NCBI GenBank assembly: GCA_037074765.1 | Contig: JBAMDO010000067.1 | Location: 186,001-250,000, forward strand | Direction of reading: 5' to 3' | Length of the DNA stretch: 64,000 bases | Source of the DNA: Mansonella perstans | Lineage: Eukaryota > Nematoda > Chromadorea > Rhabditida > Onchocercidae | Shown: positions 52,480 through 64,000 of the stretch, in pieces | Numbering within the stretch: the first letter of the stretch is position 1 | How the letters are laid out: every line of letters starts with the position of its first letter | The notes under the pieces: model-generated | Seen by the model: the letters and a program-made list of their open reading frames with translations, nothing else | Database searches by the model: none | Told to the model about the DNA's origin: nothing | Translations under genes and position numbers: made by a program

Positions 52480-53335
52480 ATAGAATTTAGAAAAAGAAAT
52501 AATCTATAAAATTAAAAGAGTCATAAATAAACATTAAATTCCACAACCTTCCTTTCGTACTAACTCCAACAAAAAAAATGTCTCACAGCGAACCAAAGTA
52601 ATATCAAGTCCAACTTTTCTCCAAGAACTATCTCAAATAATTCTCTCTTTCTTATTAAAAAATGCAATATCGATGTAGCGCAGCATATTCTCTCTGTAGT
52701 ATTAAAATCTATAATTTTCAATAGAAGAAATAATTCGAAAATAGTCATTAAAAAATTGTTAAAAGCTTCATTCATACTTGAAACTATAAAAAAAAAACAG
52801 TTGAACTGCACTACTTTTATGCCATTACGTTAAGGTTGCCATTTAAAAAAAAGAATCATGGAGCAGAAGACAGCTTTATAGAAAAACCTAAGTTTTCAAT
52901 AAATATTTAACAACAAATCGAGTTCAAAAACAAAAATAAAAAATAATCACACAGTGAAAAAAATTTACTTAAGTAAGAATTATAAAGAAATTGAAAAATC
53001 AATCAAAAAAATTAAAAAAACCGATGTAAAACGCACAACATTAACAAAAATCCAAATCACAAAACAACTACCACAAAAAAATTAACTATTATAATGAAAA
53101 ACAAAAAAACAGAAATAAAAAAACGTTTAATAAATGCAAAACCTAGGTATTTCTAATTTCGTAAAAGCAAGAAGTGCCTAGCTTTGACATTTTATTTCTA
53201 TTATCATAACCATGACAAAATCTTTTGCAATATGCAATATCAAAAAATGAAAACTAAACAATTAAAATCTTTAAATATTTTAGACAAAAACTAAATACCT
53301 TTTTAAAACTAAAAAATCCCTTTATTCTAACAAAA
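52480..53335 (-). pseudogene. rrnL: Mitochondrial large-subunit rRNA (16S) remnant in the NUMT
   Basis: In minus-strand order it carries the conserved 3' blocks of mitochondrial 16S rRNA: GTAATGGCATAAAAGTAG (about 52,811-52,829), CTACATCGATATTGCAT (about 52,662-52,678), TGGTTCGCTGTGAGAC (about 52,580-52,595) and AGTACGAAAGGAAG (about 52,548-52,561). The 5' half is placed only by position before cox2. Confidence 0.85.
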
Positions 53336-53339
53336 AATT

Positions 53340-53890
53340 TAATGATCAACACTGTCAGCACTCCAAAGACGCAACTTCTAAAACAATGGGCGTAAAATTA
53401 CAATTGGCTCCACAAATCCCAGTACATTGATCATGAAACAAACAAGAGTAAGAAATTTTAAAGAACTTTAGTCAAAAGTTCATTCGAAGCATTTACCTTG
53501 ATAAAACATTTAATAATAGCGAAGGAATGAATAACATCTGCAGCAGAACAACAAACCCCAATATTAGCCGAGGCAGGCAATAAATAACGGTTGTCTACAT
53601 CAAATAAACAAAGCTCTCCGACATTCAAATTATCTATTAACCTCTATCACCTTACTTATAATTCCAATACCATTGATAGCCAATAATCTACATGGTTAAC
53701 TCAGATACACGAACGTCGGCCCTGATATTGAATAAAAAAAAACCTGATCCGCTATTCGATTATCGTTATGTTTAAAATTAAATTTAAAAGAATTTCCATA
53801 AAAACAACCACCAGTTACTATCAGAACTATAACAAAAAAAAACCAAAAAAATAATATGAAAGTAATAATTATGAACAAAAATAGCTAAAA
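53340..53890 (-). pseudogene. cox2: Cytochrome c oxidase subunit 2 remnant in the NUMT
   Basis: Pieces of COX2 appear in order on the minus strand: GYQWYWNYK (53,655-53,681), LFDVDNRYLLPASANIG and SAADVIHSFAI (about 53,520-53,620), and DQCTGICGANCNFTPIVLE (about 53,375-53,440). The copper-site GICGAN motif is kept, but the His that usually follows it is Cys here. Frames shift between the pieces, so no protein can be made. Confidence 0.88.
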
Positions 53891-54270
53891 ACACATGGAT
53901 TATTAGGCTAGGAAACACATAATTTTGTAAAAAAATTCAAAAACCTTTCATTTGAAAAAGAAAAATAGAAAAATAATACTTAAAAGCCAAAAACATTATA
54001 AAAAACCACTGCCTTATCAAAACAGAAATTCTAAACTTAAACTACGATAATATTAAATTTTACACTAAGCCATATTCAGTAAAAATATACACACTAAAGT
54101 CAAAAAAACATAATTTTGCAAAAAAGCAAAAAACAGCTCGACATGGATAACCATTAATACAGTAGGAAAAGATCTCAATAAATTTAAAGTTAAAATATTA
54201 AATAATAAAAAATAATACTAATACGCAAATCTTAATCAACACAAACTTATCAACATATCAAAACTAAAAA

Positions 54271-57200
54271 GAGGATATGGTTTTAAACATATTTTAATCC
54301 TAAATTTTAAAAATATCAGGGCAAGTAATTAGTCTTTGAAAAATTTTGCTAAAGTTTTTATGCTTTCAACAACTTTTTTCCTAAAATTTTCTAATTTTGA
54401 TTTTTGTATTCCTTTACATATGAAGTTCATTTTAAAAATGTATTCTAAATTTCTTAAGATAAAAATTTCTAAATTTTTACTAAATTTCTTTTGATATCAG
54501 AAGTTCAGCAATGATGTTAAAAGATGATGAATGTATTCAAAGACTGCGACATCAATATAGTATTTTATCAAAAGTGTGCTACGTTTGATTTCCCAGCAGA
54601 TTTTAAGTCCTACTGAACTTTTTAGTAAATTCAAAAAAAATTACTGCAGAACAAAATTTATAAAAATTATTTCAAATTTGGTCGGAAAAAATGAAACATT
54701 TCATATTACTTTTTATTACTTTTTATTACTTTATTCGGTTATGAATAAATTAAATAATTTCAAAAAAAATTTTTGCGGATGAAAATTTGTAGAAATTATT
54801 TCAAATTTAACAACAAAAAATAATGAAATATTTCTAAATCAGAACAAAGTATAGGTGCTGTGCTTTCAGTTTGATAATACAAATTTGCACACTTAATTTT
54901 CACTTTTGCAAAATACTTTTCATATTTTTAATTACTTTTTGGTTTGACAAAATTTTTTGCCGAAAAAAACTATTGTTAAATTAATGACACACTTCAATTA
55001 TTCTATTTGCTGTTCCTCCATTGTTTGATGGTCTTCATCATTTATAAATGCGTCATTTTTTCTTGTCTGTAAGCTCCAGTTTTTTTTTTAATCAAAATCG
55101 GAAAAAAGTGAATGTAAAATTTTCTTAATTTCTTATGCTTCATTTCCTTTGTTCTTGTTAGAATGTTGCCTATGAATTTCCGTAGTCGTAATGATTTAAA
55201 TTTCATTTCTTTGTTGATCGAAGTTTGGTTATTTATTTGGCGCCATTATTTCTTAGATAAGACAAATATATCACATGGAATATTTTGGAAATGATATTAG
55301 GTATTTACTAATCATTCTAATGTTTACTTTATACCATATCTTTCAGGAATTGCTTCAAGGGGAAAGCTAAAACATTATGAGTTGATTTGTCTGCTAATTA
55401 ACCAATTTAAGATCTGGCAATTTTTTCAGATTCTCAGCCAGATTACCAATTTTTTTTACATTTATTAAATTACTCTAATGCATTTGCTAGTCTAGCTGTG
55501 CTAATAAAAGTTTTAGCCACTATAATCATATTTTTTTGCTGATTTAACATATTTTGATTTTATTTCATTCACAGTTTATTGAATTAAAGTTGTAGTTACT
55601 TTTACGCTCACTTTTATTTTCACTTAATCTTTTGAATATTCCGTAATCTTGCGGTCAAGAAAAACTTAAAGCATACATAACTTATTGTATTCCAAGTTAC
55701 TTTTCATATTTTTTCCTCGACTGCTTGAATATCTTTAGATTTATTATACTATCAAATAAACGTGAAGCCAGAAGTATCGCCGATCTTTCACGTCAAATAC
55801 CTCATGTCGGGAAAAACAAAAGCAACGTTTTCCACAAATATTTTGATTAGAGCTATATTTATCGTGAAACATTTCTTGGGAACAGAAATAGTTGTGACTA
55901 AATATGATTCAGTCTAATAATTTCAGTCTAAAAGATTTGAATTAGAGTTGGGTATTTGAAATGAAACAATTTCCTATGGTTTATATACAAAATATTTCTA
56001 GTTATTAGGCAGTGGATTTGTTATGTGTTTTGTTCCAAATCAATGACTGTTTTCATGTGAGATGTGGCCATGTTATAAACATTTGAGACTTCCCTGTTTA
56101 TTACCGTCTCCAAAGGCATTCATTCATTGTGACAGTTCAATCCTTTCTTTAAGCATCCACCAACATGCCTAATAACAAAGGGTTAAGTTTTTTAACAGTT
56201 ATAACCGTAAAAGGGATAGAGTCAGTTACGGTGCTCAGTTTTTCATCATTCTAGTCGTCTGATTATTTTCCGGGTTTTCTTAAGCTAACAAGCAAATAAT
56301 CTTGTTATACAATTGTTTCGGTTTTTTTGATGAGGCTTATATTTTTGATTTTGTCCAGAATCCTTCCCATTTTTTCTTTCGCTGATTGGGTAAGCGCCTT
56401 TGATCAAATTTGTTGCCATTGTACTTGACCTCAGGTCATCACAAGAAAGAAAATTTATCATGAAAGAGATTTACGAAATTGTTTATCGAATTGATGTAAT
56501 AATCAACACAGACAAATAATACCCAGTCATTCATTTGGATCGTTGGTACTTCTATAGTTAGTATAGTGAAATTCGGAAAAGAAATCGAACAGCAGCTGCG
56601 GAATGATGAAAAATTGAGCACCGTGATTCACTCCGTTTCTTTGATCACATTTAATAGATGCTTAAAGAAAGACATCGTTATAACGAGTGCTTTGTCAAAA
56701 GGTAATTTGTAATTTTGTGATAACACTTCAAACAAAAGAAACGACAAAAAAGTGATGTGAGAAAAATTTGCATATTCACTGGCAGCCGATAACAAGTTCG
56801 AATGATATGCAAATTTTACATAGTGCTTATTTTGCCGGAAATGAACTCCTGCTACTTTACTATTTCTTTTCATTCATTTCATATTTATTCGGTGCTGGGA
56901 GATGATTGGTATGATGATCGATGATGAGTTGCGCGATACATTGCTATATATCGGAACATATGATTTGGATTGTTTGATGATTGATACCGGGAAATTTAGC
57001 ATTTATGGGAGATGAAATGAATTTAGATGAGCTATTTGAGAGGAAAATTCGAAACATATAGACTGTCAGAAATTAGATCGGGAGCGGAATTGATAGGAGG
57101 AAAATTGATAAGATAGAAGAAATAGGTTGAAACGATGGGATGAGGCACAAAGGATTACATGTTTTCTTTACCTATCTTAAGTTTTCCTTATCTGTCTCCG

Positions 57201-57660
57201 GAAGACTTGCAGAAAATTGTATTGAAATGGATCACAGAAAAGAGTCAAATTTAGAAGGTGATCAGATAATTTCGTGAAAATAGCTTGAACTGCTACTATT
57301 CTGAAATTTATATGGTACTGTTACTATTTTGGAATTATAAGGTATTTTCTGGTACTTTTTTTAGCTCAAAATAAAGTTTAGTAGATTTCTGCTTAAGTTA
57401 CTAAGTTAATTTTAATCTTAAAAGATCTGAAAATTAACTGAAGAATGTATAATTAATTATTCCATTGAATGAATTGAATAAAATAATTTAATTTAAAAAA
57501 CTTTTCAGGAAAATCAATGAGTAGGAAAAAAAACAAATTTTAATTTATTTGTGTTTATTTGGCAAAAAAAAAGCTTTCATACTTACAGTATTTGTTTCTA
57601 TATAATCATGATAATAATTTCATAATTAATTTCAGGTTTTATTTGTAATTTCTATTGTTA
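54271..57660. other. Intergenic, no gene recognised
   Basis: AT-rich. Short minus-strand ORFs near 56,440-56,870 have neither splice signals nor recognisable domains. Confidence 0.5.
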
Positions 57661-57671
57661 GATCAAGAAGC

Positions 57672-57920
57672 ATGTCATCAACCAAAAATGTTTACATAGT
57701 GCGAAATATTCTGCAAAGTCCAGAAATTCCTCAAATGGGAAGTAATCCGGGAAACTTGACACAACTGACTAATTCAAACGATATGCAAGATGATGGAATA
57801 AATCGTATCAAACAACAAATGATGAAGTGGCGAATCATTTCACGATGTCTACGATCATTACGTTCTGCGAAAAATATGCGACATCGTACGAAGCACAAAA
57901 GCAATGAAGAAAAAATATGA
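57672..57920 (+). other. 82-codon ORF overlapping the start of the zinc-finger gene
   Basis: The ORF starts MSSTKNVYIVRNILQSPEIP and ends in a TGA at 57,918, seventeen bases after the ATG of the next frame. It could be the true N-terminal coding sequence interrupted by a one-base insertion or two-base deletion near 57,820-57,826, or an overlapping upstream ORF. No known domain is visible. Confidence 0.4.
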
Positions 57921-60906
57921 AAAATATAAGCAAGAAATTACTGAAGAAAAAGTAAGTTCAAAATGTAATTTGATAAAACCAAAAAGTGTTTTTTCATAGC
58001 TTTTGATTCTGTTAGTTTTTTTCGTTATCTCCTGGCACATTTAGAGAATATTCAATTTTTCCTTCAAATTAATTGCTATAATATTTAATTACATCTTTTC
58101 TCATTTCTTTTTTTTTTGATCCAAATTTTCTTTTTTAACAATTTGAATTAATGCAATAAAAGTTTTAATTATTAATTTAAATTAATATAATGAAAGTTTA
58201 ATGAAGAAATTATTATTTTTGAACTTTATAGTTTTCTTACACTAATAACAAAGAAAAAATGATCCATAATAAAAAATGCTTGAGATAGCAAGCGGTAAAA
58301 ATACAATGTTCATATGAATAAACTGAAACAACAATTAAAATTCACTTTTCTTATTTACTTTGTCAAATTACTTTTTAACTAAATATTAGGCAATGAACGA
58401 AATCTCTCTAATATTAATATATAATGTATTAGCGGTGAAATTTTTATGACATATCAATTCATCAAATAACAAAAGTTTCTTTCCACAAAAAATTTAAGAA
58501 AATATTCAATTCAATGTCAAAAGTAATTTTTATATAATTATTATGTTACTAATAATTACTTTTTTAATTTTTGTACCATCTTTACTGTTTATTATTTTAA
58601 TTTTCCATTTATATACCGCTGATTCGTAGATCACAGATAATCCGACAGTATATTCAACTCAATTTCAAGAGTAATTTTGAATATCTTTAGAGTATTTCGT
58701 TATTATTTTACTATTAATTACTTTTCCAATATCTTTACTTTAGTTTCATTTTACTTTCAAAAGCTTACTCATGATACGGTAAATAGTGTACAACATCTAT
58801 CTGTCCACTGAAGTCGTCTGCGTCTAATTGTTTTTATTCTCTCATTATGTTAACTGATCGTCTTTTTTTTCTCATTAATTGTCTCTGGTCGGATAAAATG
58901 ATCTATCAGTAAATAGAAGAGTATGACAGAGTATAAGTTTTGCACGTAATGTTTTATTAGTAAGACATTTGCATGTTTCTTTGCTGGAGAGGATTATTGA
59001 TAGATTAGAAAATGTAATCTTTATTATATAACTTTTTATTGTATTGGTATTTTATTGGGCATTTAGTTTATTGTATTGAATAGTTTGTTCTTTCTTATAA
59101 TAGACGATAAATACACTGTTTTTGAAATTTAGTATTTTATTTGTATTTCAATTATTTAGTAGTATAGAATTTACAACCGTTTTCCTGTTATATAATTTAA
59201 AGTATTTAATTTTTTTCAGCAAATGGATACGAAATTAGCTAGCGATTGCCAAATTGGCCCAAATTTGCCAAATTTGGCAGACTTAAAAAATTATCTGCGC
59301 AAAGAGCAGCCGCTATATTTCCAAGCATTGGAAGGATATTTATTGAATGCGGCAAATTTAGTATGTTTTTTTTTCTGATATTTATTTGTGTTATGGTAAA
59401 GTAGGGTGAATTTTTGTATAAAGAATAACCTAATAAATAAACAATTTCTGATTTTCCTTACTAATATTGCGATCAAAATTGATCAAAAAGAGAGTGAACA
59501 AAGGCTATGCAAATGAAGGCTTATTTTTTTTTAAATGAAATTGTCATGGAGGGCATTTAGTATAAAGTGTGTGTTTCACTGAACTCTTTATTAATTGGTT
59601 TAACTGGTTCTTCTTCAGATTAACAACTTAAGAGGAAGATTGGAGCGAAATGATGAAGGAGAAAAAGTGGACGCTCCAAGATCGGAATTATTAGAAAGCG
59701 CAAGTCCGCCATCAGCTCGAGACGAACTGCACGGAGTGGTGGAAGCAGTACCACTACTGGTGCAAGATGAGGAAGAAAACGAGTTGATGGAGAGGCGGCA
59801 GGCATCACACGAGCCTTTCCTCAACGAGGAAAGTGCCGATGTGGCATCAAGAGCGCAAACAGTGACGGTCCGGAAACGACGAGAAGCGGTGACAGTGCGC
59901 GAAATTGTATTGTAAGTTCATTTTTAGACAAATGTGATAAAAACTATTAATTATAAAGCACATTATAAAATGCAAAACTGAACTTATTTTGTCGGCTGAT
60001 TTAAAAAAGAAAAATTATGGCATTATTTATTTTATAATGCATTCATTTGGAAAATATGAGCAGCTTGCTGAGCGAGTAAGCAAGAAGAATAATTTGCGAT
60101 TATTTATGTAATTTATTATTTATGTTGTGAATATATGTTTCAGGCGTTCCCGGACCGTACGGGTTCCGATAGTAGTGAGCGAAGGACGCAGAGAAGCACC
60201 AGCTGGGCCGGAAGCCTTCCATGTGTCGGAAGTGGAAGGTTTACCAACTCAATATGCAGAACAGCTGGTTGTGCCGGAAATCGACCCGTATAGGGTGAAC
60301 CGTAGTGCCGACGGGTCAGTAATAATTGGTAAGTTTAAAAGTGTATGATTCTAAGATTAAAATTTTACACGGATTAATTTATATGAATTTAATACTTTAA
60401 TCTTTGTAGAATGCGGTATGTGCCCTAAAGAATTTGGAACTGTAAAGGGATGGCGAATTCATGCGGCCAAAGCGCATCGAGGAAACGGTGAGCTTTTTGG
60501 AATTTATACATTAGGTTCAGTTTTTGAAGGAATTTTTTATATTTATTTTACCTAAGCACTTTAAATACAATATACCTATTTCAGGTTTTTGTCAGCAGTG
60601 CGGCCATTTCATTCGTATGCCGCATATTCGTTCCGACGAAGAAATCGCAGCCACGATGGAGCTCCATTCTTTGGAATGGTGTCCCAATGCCACGAAGGCT
60701 GCAATGAATGAAAGAGCCGTGAAACGTAGAAGGCTCCAGCTGGTGGCAGAAACGATGATGCAGAGCGATATTATATTCCGGTAAATAAACAGTTTTCTTT
60801 TTTTCAAAAAATAGGAAATTATTGTATTAATATCCCTGCCCGGTCAATATTTGCTTTATATTTCAGGTGCACAGTAATAAGCGATTCGATCCATGCATTC
60901 CGATAA
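57904..60906 (+). CDS. C2H2-type zinc-finger protein of unknown function
   Basis: Seven exons join in phase: 57904-57951, 59220-59360, 59619-59911, 60144-60328, 60410-60487, 60585-60780, 60867-60906 (326 residues from this ATG). The frame is open upstream to 57,826 (GESFHDVYDHYVLRKICDIV), so the true start is uncertain. The N terminus is Lys/Glu-rich ([16 protein letters not shown]). The middle exon encodes an acidic and Arg-rich stretch and is strikingly GC-rich. One classic finger is clear: [20 protein letters not shown] with the second His two residues on (C-x2-C-x12-H-x4/5-H). A CQQCGHF...H...WCP segment follows, probably a second, irregular zinc site. The tail is basic (AVKRRRLQL). Nuclear nucleic-acid binding is inferred; the family is not recognised. 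A decayed inverted copy lies at 45.3-45.6 kb. Confidence 0.8.
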
Positions 60907-61194
60907 TGATCACCGCTATCCAAACTTCGTCTTTCGCTCCAATTTTCTTCTATCCACGCAGATTATTCTTTCAAGGTTTTTTTTGCAATTTTATTAAATT
61001 TTTTTTGTTTTGTTTTTGTTTTACTTTACATACAAAGTTTCTAATTGTTGAATTATTATTTTCCAAGTCCTTTATTATCTTGAAAAATTCCGAATTACAC
61101 ATGTACAATAATATCAGTTATAATCAAAGGCTATAAAGGAATCAAGGAGATTTCAAAGAACGAACATCTGTAAATAAGTCTAAATATATCTTGC

Positions 61195-61280
61195 AAGTTT
61201 GTTTGGTAGCTTTTTGCTTGGTAGCTTTTTTGTTTACTTGGTACTTGTAGCTTGGTAGCTTTTTTACTTGGTAGATTTAC
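61195..61280. repeat. Short tandem repeat, CTTGGTAGCTTTTT-like
   Basis: Four or five imperfect copies of CTTGGTAGCTTTTTT lie downstream of the zinc-finger gene, probably in or near its 3' flank. Confidence 0.75.
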
Positions 61281-61636
61281 TTCCAGAAATTATCTGATGT
61301 AAATTTTAAATATTCTATTCTGGTTATTGCGGCTACACTGATTTGCTGGATTAGTCATGTTATTTTCAAAAAAATTATCGATCCTCAATGCAAGGATAAT
61401 TTTGCTCAAAATTAAAAAAACAGGGCTCAAATTTGGTAAGATAATATCAGTTTGGTGGATTGTCAACAAGTTTTTGGAAGTTGGAAGATTCAGCGTACCA
61501 TAAAATATTGCGAAAAAAATGGCATTATTTTTTCATTATTTACCTTCCTGAAGACAAGGATTATGTAAGATTTTCTCAGTGAGAAGTAGAATTAATCATC
61601 TGAAGAAATTAGAAATCTTGGATTTGATTTTTGTAG

Positions 61637-61866
61637 GTTTCACGCAAGATGATGTTGGTCTTGCCCTTGGACGCTGTTATGGTACTGACTTTTCGCAAAT
61701 AACTATATCACGCTTCGAAGCACAAGAATTATCCTTAAATAGAGTACGCGAATTACAGCTATTGCTCAAAGAATAGTTGGAGGATACGGAAGCAGCATTG
61801 GCCAGCGGAGCAACAATAAGTGATCTTTTGAAAGCACTCTTCGAAGAATATCCTTCCGTTTATTGA
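61637..61866 (+). pseudogene. Orphan POU-specific-domain exon with an in-frame stop
   Basis: After an acceptor (TTTTTGTAG), the frame reads (G)[40 protein letters not shown] and LLLKE. It hits TAG at 61,774, exactly where POU proteins have the Trp of LLEKWL, then continues LEDTEAALASGATISDLL to a TGA at 61,864. The sequence is nearest to the class II (Oct-1; CEH-18-like) POU-specific domain from memory. Thr45, a DNA-contact residue in Oct-1, is Ile, while Gln27, Gln44 and Arg49 remain. No upstream POU exon and no POU homeodomain were found nearby. It is probably a duplicated gene fragment in decay. Confidence 0.8.
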
Positions 61867-64000
61867 TTTGTTTCTTCTTGTTACAGCAAATATTTTTGCT
61901 GATAGAATTCTAACAAATACCAAAGCATGTTTTTATAGCGTGTTTAATTTGTGTATGCTTACCTTTTAAGTCTTGTTACATAAACTGGAAGCTATGCTTC
62001 AGCATTTTTTTTTACATCGGAATTCTTCATGCTTTCAGCGAAATAGCGGTATAGAACAATATTTAGATGAGATGAAAGTGAACTTTCTTTTGAAAAGATT
62101 ATTAACCATAGTTGAATACTTTAAGTTTCTGTCAAAATTTGAGTGGCTTTCGGGAATTCTAGCTTCTAATATGTATTTTAACCAGTAACTGGTCTGAAAG
62201 ACCGATTATATGACATTTTTTTTTTTGGCAACAGTTTTATTTTTTGTCCATTCCTGTTCTTCATATCTCTCTGATTTTATTTTTAGAATGGATACATGGT
62301 AACTCTTTTTCTTGGAATTCCTTCGAACGTTTTTTTTATCCGAATGTTTGGTAGTGTTAGGAATGTTTGTGCATGAATTGTACAGGTTTTAAAGGAGCTC
62401 TGGAACAGAAGTGTTTGGAAATTTTGCTTAGAAATTAGTTTTTGTAGGGAAACTATTTGGAGGAGGGGGATGGGGAATGAAAGAAAGGGGAAAGAAATCA
62501 TTGCTTGAAATCTTCATTTTGAATTCTAAAAAAAAAAAAAAAAAATCACAGGCTGGTACCGTTTGTAAAAATTTCGCATTAATATTAGTGGTTTCACCAA
62601 TGAGAAATTTCAGAAGCATTATCACTTGTTATTTCTCTTTTTCGAGAGTGGTCAGCAAAACAAATCTTTTATGGATTCTCATCCAGCGATTTTGAACCAA
62701 TTTAACATCTTTAAGGACAAAAGTGAAATTACAATGAAGGATCGGATGACTTCGGGAAATATGTGAATTCGAAGTAGAAGCTTTATTACCGTTTCAGTGA
62801 ACTACATTGTGAAATATGTGCAAGGATGAGATTTTTTTTAACGTAGTACAACTGGAATTCACAGTAAGGCGATTTGTAGAATTGTATGATAAGATAATAA
62901 CAAAAGTATTTATGAATAAATGTGGTACACGGAAATATTATTGAACAGAGAATGCTGTTGATTGGCTGTGTAATTCGCCTTAAGGACGACAATGCATCTG
63001 AGTGTTTGAGTATTTGATTGGTTTTCAGAGAATAATTCTTTAAATGTGCTTTAAATAATATGCCAAGATTTGAAAAATTGCTAAACAAAGAATTCCGAAA
63101 TAATTGCACTGGAATACCGTGTTTCTTGAATGTTCCAGTCATTTTTTGGCAGTTTGTAACATCAGAACAAAATAGTTTAAGGTCTTGCAAATCTTTTTGG
63201 AAAATTCAGTTTTTTATTTAATTTTATAACTAACGATATTTTAGTTACCAACAAATAGTCGGCAATATAATACTGGAGTCATTTAAGTTAGTAATGAGTA
63301 CTTATGGCATGGAAGAAATGGACGTTAACTTATTTCTTATGAAAAAAATCAAGTTTAATCGCTCATTTTATTGTATTATCCATCTTTTCCACTCAAATTT
63401 GAGTTATTCTGGAAATATGATGTATATATAGTCCTTTTATCTTCTTTACTCTGTTTCCTTCTTTCGCAGTGAAATCAGTCTCAAATGCGTTTTGCTTGGA
63501 GGTTCTTTGAACACTTTCAAGGCTGAGATATACTGGGATTTTTTCTGATTTTCTATAATGCTTAGGGGATGTTGATCCAGATTCTTAACTATGTTTTTTT
63601 ATTTTCTAATTTATTTTAACTACACCTTTTTATTTCTAATTCTTATAAATAGTATGCTTGTGCCTGCATTAGGAAAAGTCCCGAAAAGCAATTTTGGTTT
63701 CACGCAGAATACTCCATTGAAGCAGTATAGATTTCTCAGAATCTTTCATTTGATGAAGTCACTCTTGTTCATGTCAAATTTCTTATACTCATTTAAAAAT
63801 AGTATTGAAACTGTAGTATTTTCTCCCTTTCCTCATTTTCATTGTTAAGGATGAATACCATGAATAATAAAGTGTCGTAGCGATGATTAAACTTTAGACA
63901 GAACTGTATTGTCAAGGAAAAATCATTTTATTTGAAAACTAGGCTCGATAGTTGCGTCATAGGGACCCAAAGATCGTTTTGAAGAGATGCTTGAGTTGTT
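61867..64000. other. Intergenic to window end, no gene recognised
   Basis: AT-rich sequence with an A-run (about 62,528-62,546). Short ORFs at 61,973-62,188, 62,786-63,190 and 63,591-63,848 show no domain and no convincing splice sites. Confidence 0.5.

Larger units (their letters stand above)
52100..54270 (-). mobile_element. Nuclear mitochondrial insertion (NUMT): nad3, rrnL, cox2
   Basis: The minus strand is very T-rich and carries remnants of cox2, then the large rRNA, then nad3. This is the order and single orientation of chromadorean nematode mtDNA. Frameshifts, stops and nuclear flanks show it is an old nuclear copy. The part from 53,900 to 54,270 has the same composition and may hold tRNA or upstream mitochondrial sequence, but I could not identify it. 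Both ends are approximate. Confidence 0.85.

Noticed and set aside
52560..52811. 83-codon minus-strand ORF
   Set aside because: It lies in the mitochondrial 16S rRNA remnant, which carries the conserved rRNA blocks.
59615..59824. Minus-strand Ser-rich ORFs opposite the third zinc-finger exon
   Set aside because: They are shadows of the GC-rich coding exon. The plus-strand frame joins neighbours in phase.
63661..63710. GGTTTCACGCAGAAT resembling the start of the POU exon
   Set aside because: The similarity stops after about 15 bases and the following frame has no POU residues.
1..64000. tRNA genes, bacterial (Wolbachia-type) insertions and CRISPR arrays
   Set aside because: I saw no convincing tRNA B-box/cloverleaf, no prokaryotic-type long ORF and no spaced repeat array. 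A tRNA scan and a search against Wolbachia genomes would settle this.

Overview
The window looks like nuclear DNA of a parasitic nematode, most likely a spirurid/filaria-like species. The basis is the very AT-rich sequence, short coding exons with nematode-style splice sites (TTTCAG acceptors, GTAAGT donors), a LIM-homeodomain protein close to nematode LIN-11, a probable trans-splice acceptor one base before an ATG, and a mitochondrial insertion whose cox2, rrnL and nad3 lie in the order and single orientation of chromadorean mtDNA. All genes were assembled by hand from exon phase and splice sites. Species identity was not determined.

Layout. Bases 1-110 (-) hold the first codons of a gene running off the left edge. 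Bases 111-9,100 are AT-rich intergenic DNA with CA microsatellites. Bases 9,112-10,020 hold a decayed LINE reverse transcriptase, followed by a GC-rich minisatellite. A 42-bp tandem repeat lies at 10,920-11,087. Bases 14,238-17,760 (-) hold a twelve-exon REC114-like meiotic gene (DSB-1/DSB-2 family). Bases 19,869-21,893 (+) hold a six-exon PSME3IP1/FAM192A (NIP30) homologue, divergent from the REC114 gene. Bases 25,897-41,859 (+) hold a ten-exon lin-11/Lhx1/5 gene with large introns.

Bases 45,250-45,585 (-) hold a decayed, inverted copy of the last exons of the zinc-finger gene found at 58-61 kb. Bases 46.2-49.5 kb hold a family of direct duplications of about 1 kb. Bases 51.5-54.3 kb hold a nuclear mitochondrial insertion (nad3, rrnL and cox2, all minus). 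Bases 57.7-60.9 kb (+) hold a C2H2 zinc-finger gene with an unresolved start and a strikingly GC-rich middle exon. Bases 61,637-61,866 (+) hold an orphan POU-specific exon broken by a stop codon. The remainder shows no gene.

The intact genes have unrelated jobs: meiotic double-strand-break formation, proteasome-activator regulation, and neuronal/vulval cell-fate transcription in the C. elegans orthologue. They do not form an operon. The most interesting observations are the S/TQ-rich REC114 gene with a frame-breaking cassette exon, the zinc-finger gene whose start region is open in three frames and which has a decayed inverted copy, the orphan POU exon, and the mitochondrial insertion with a repeated nad3 end.
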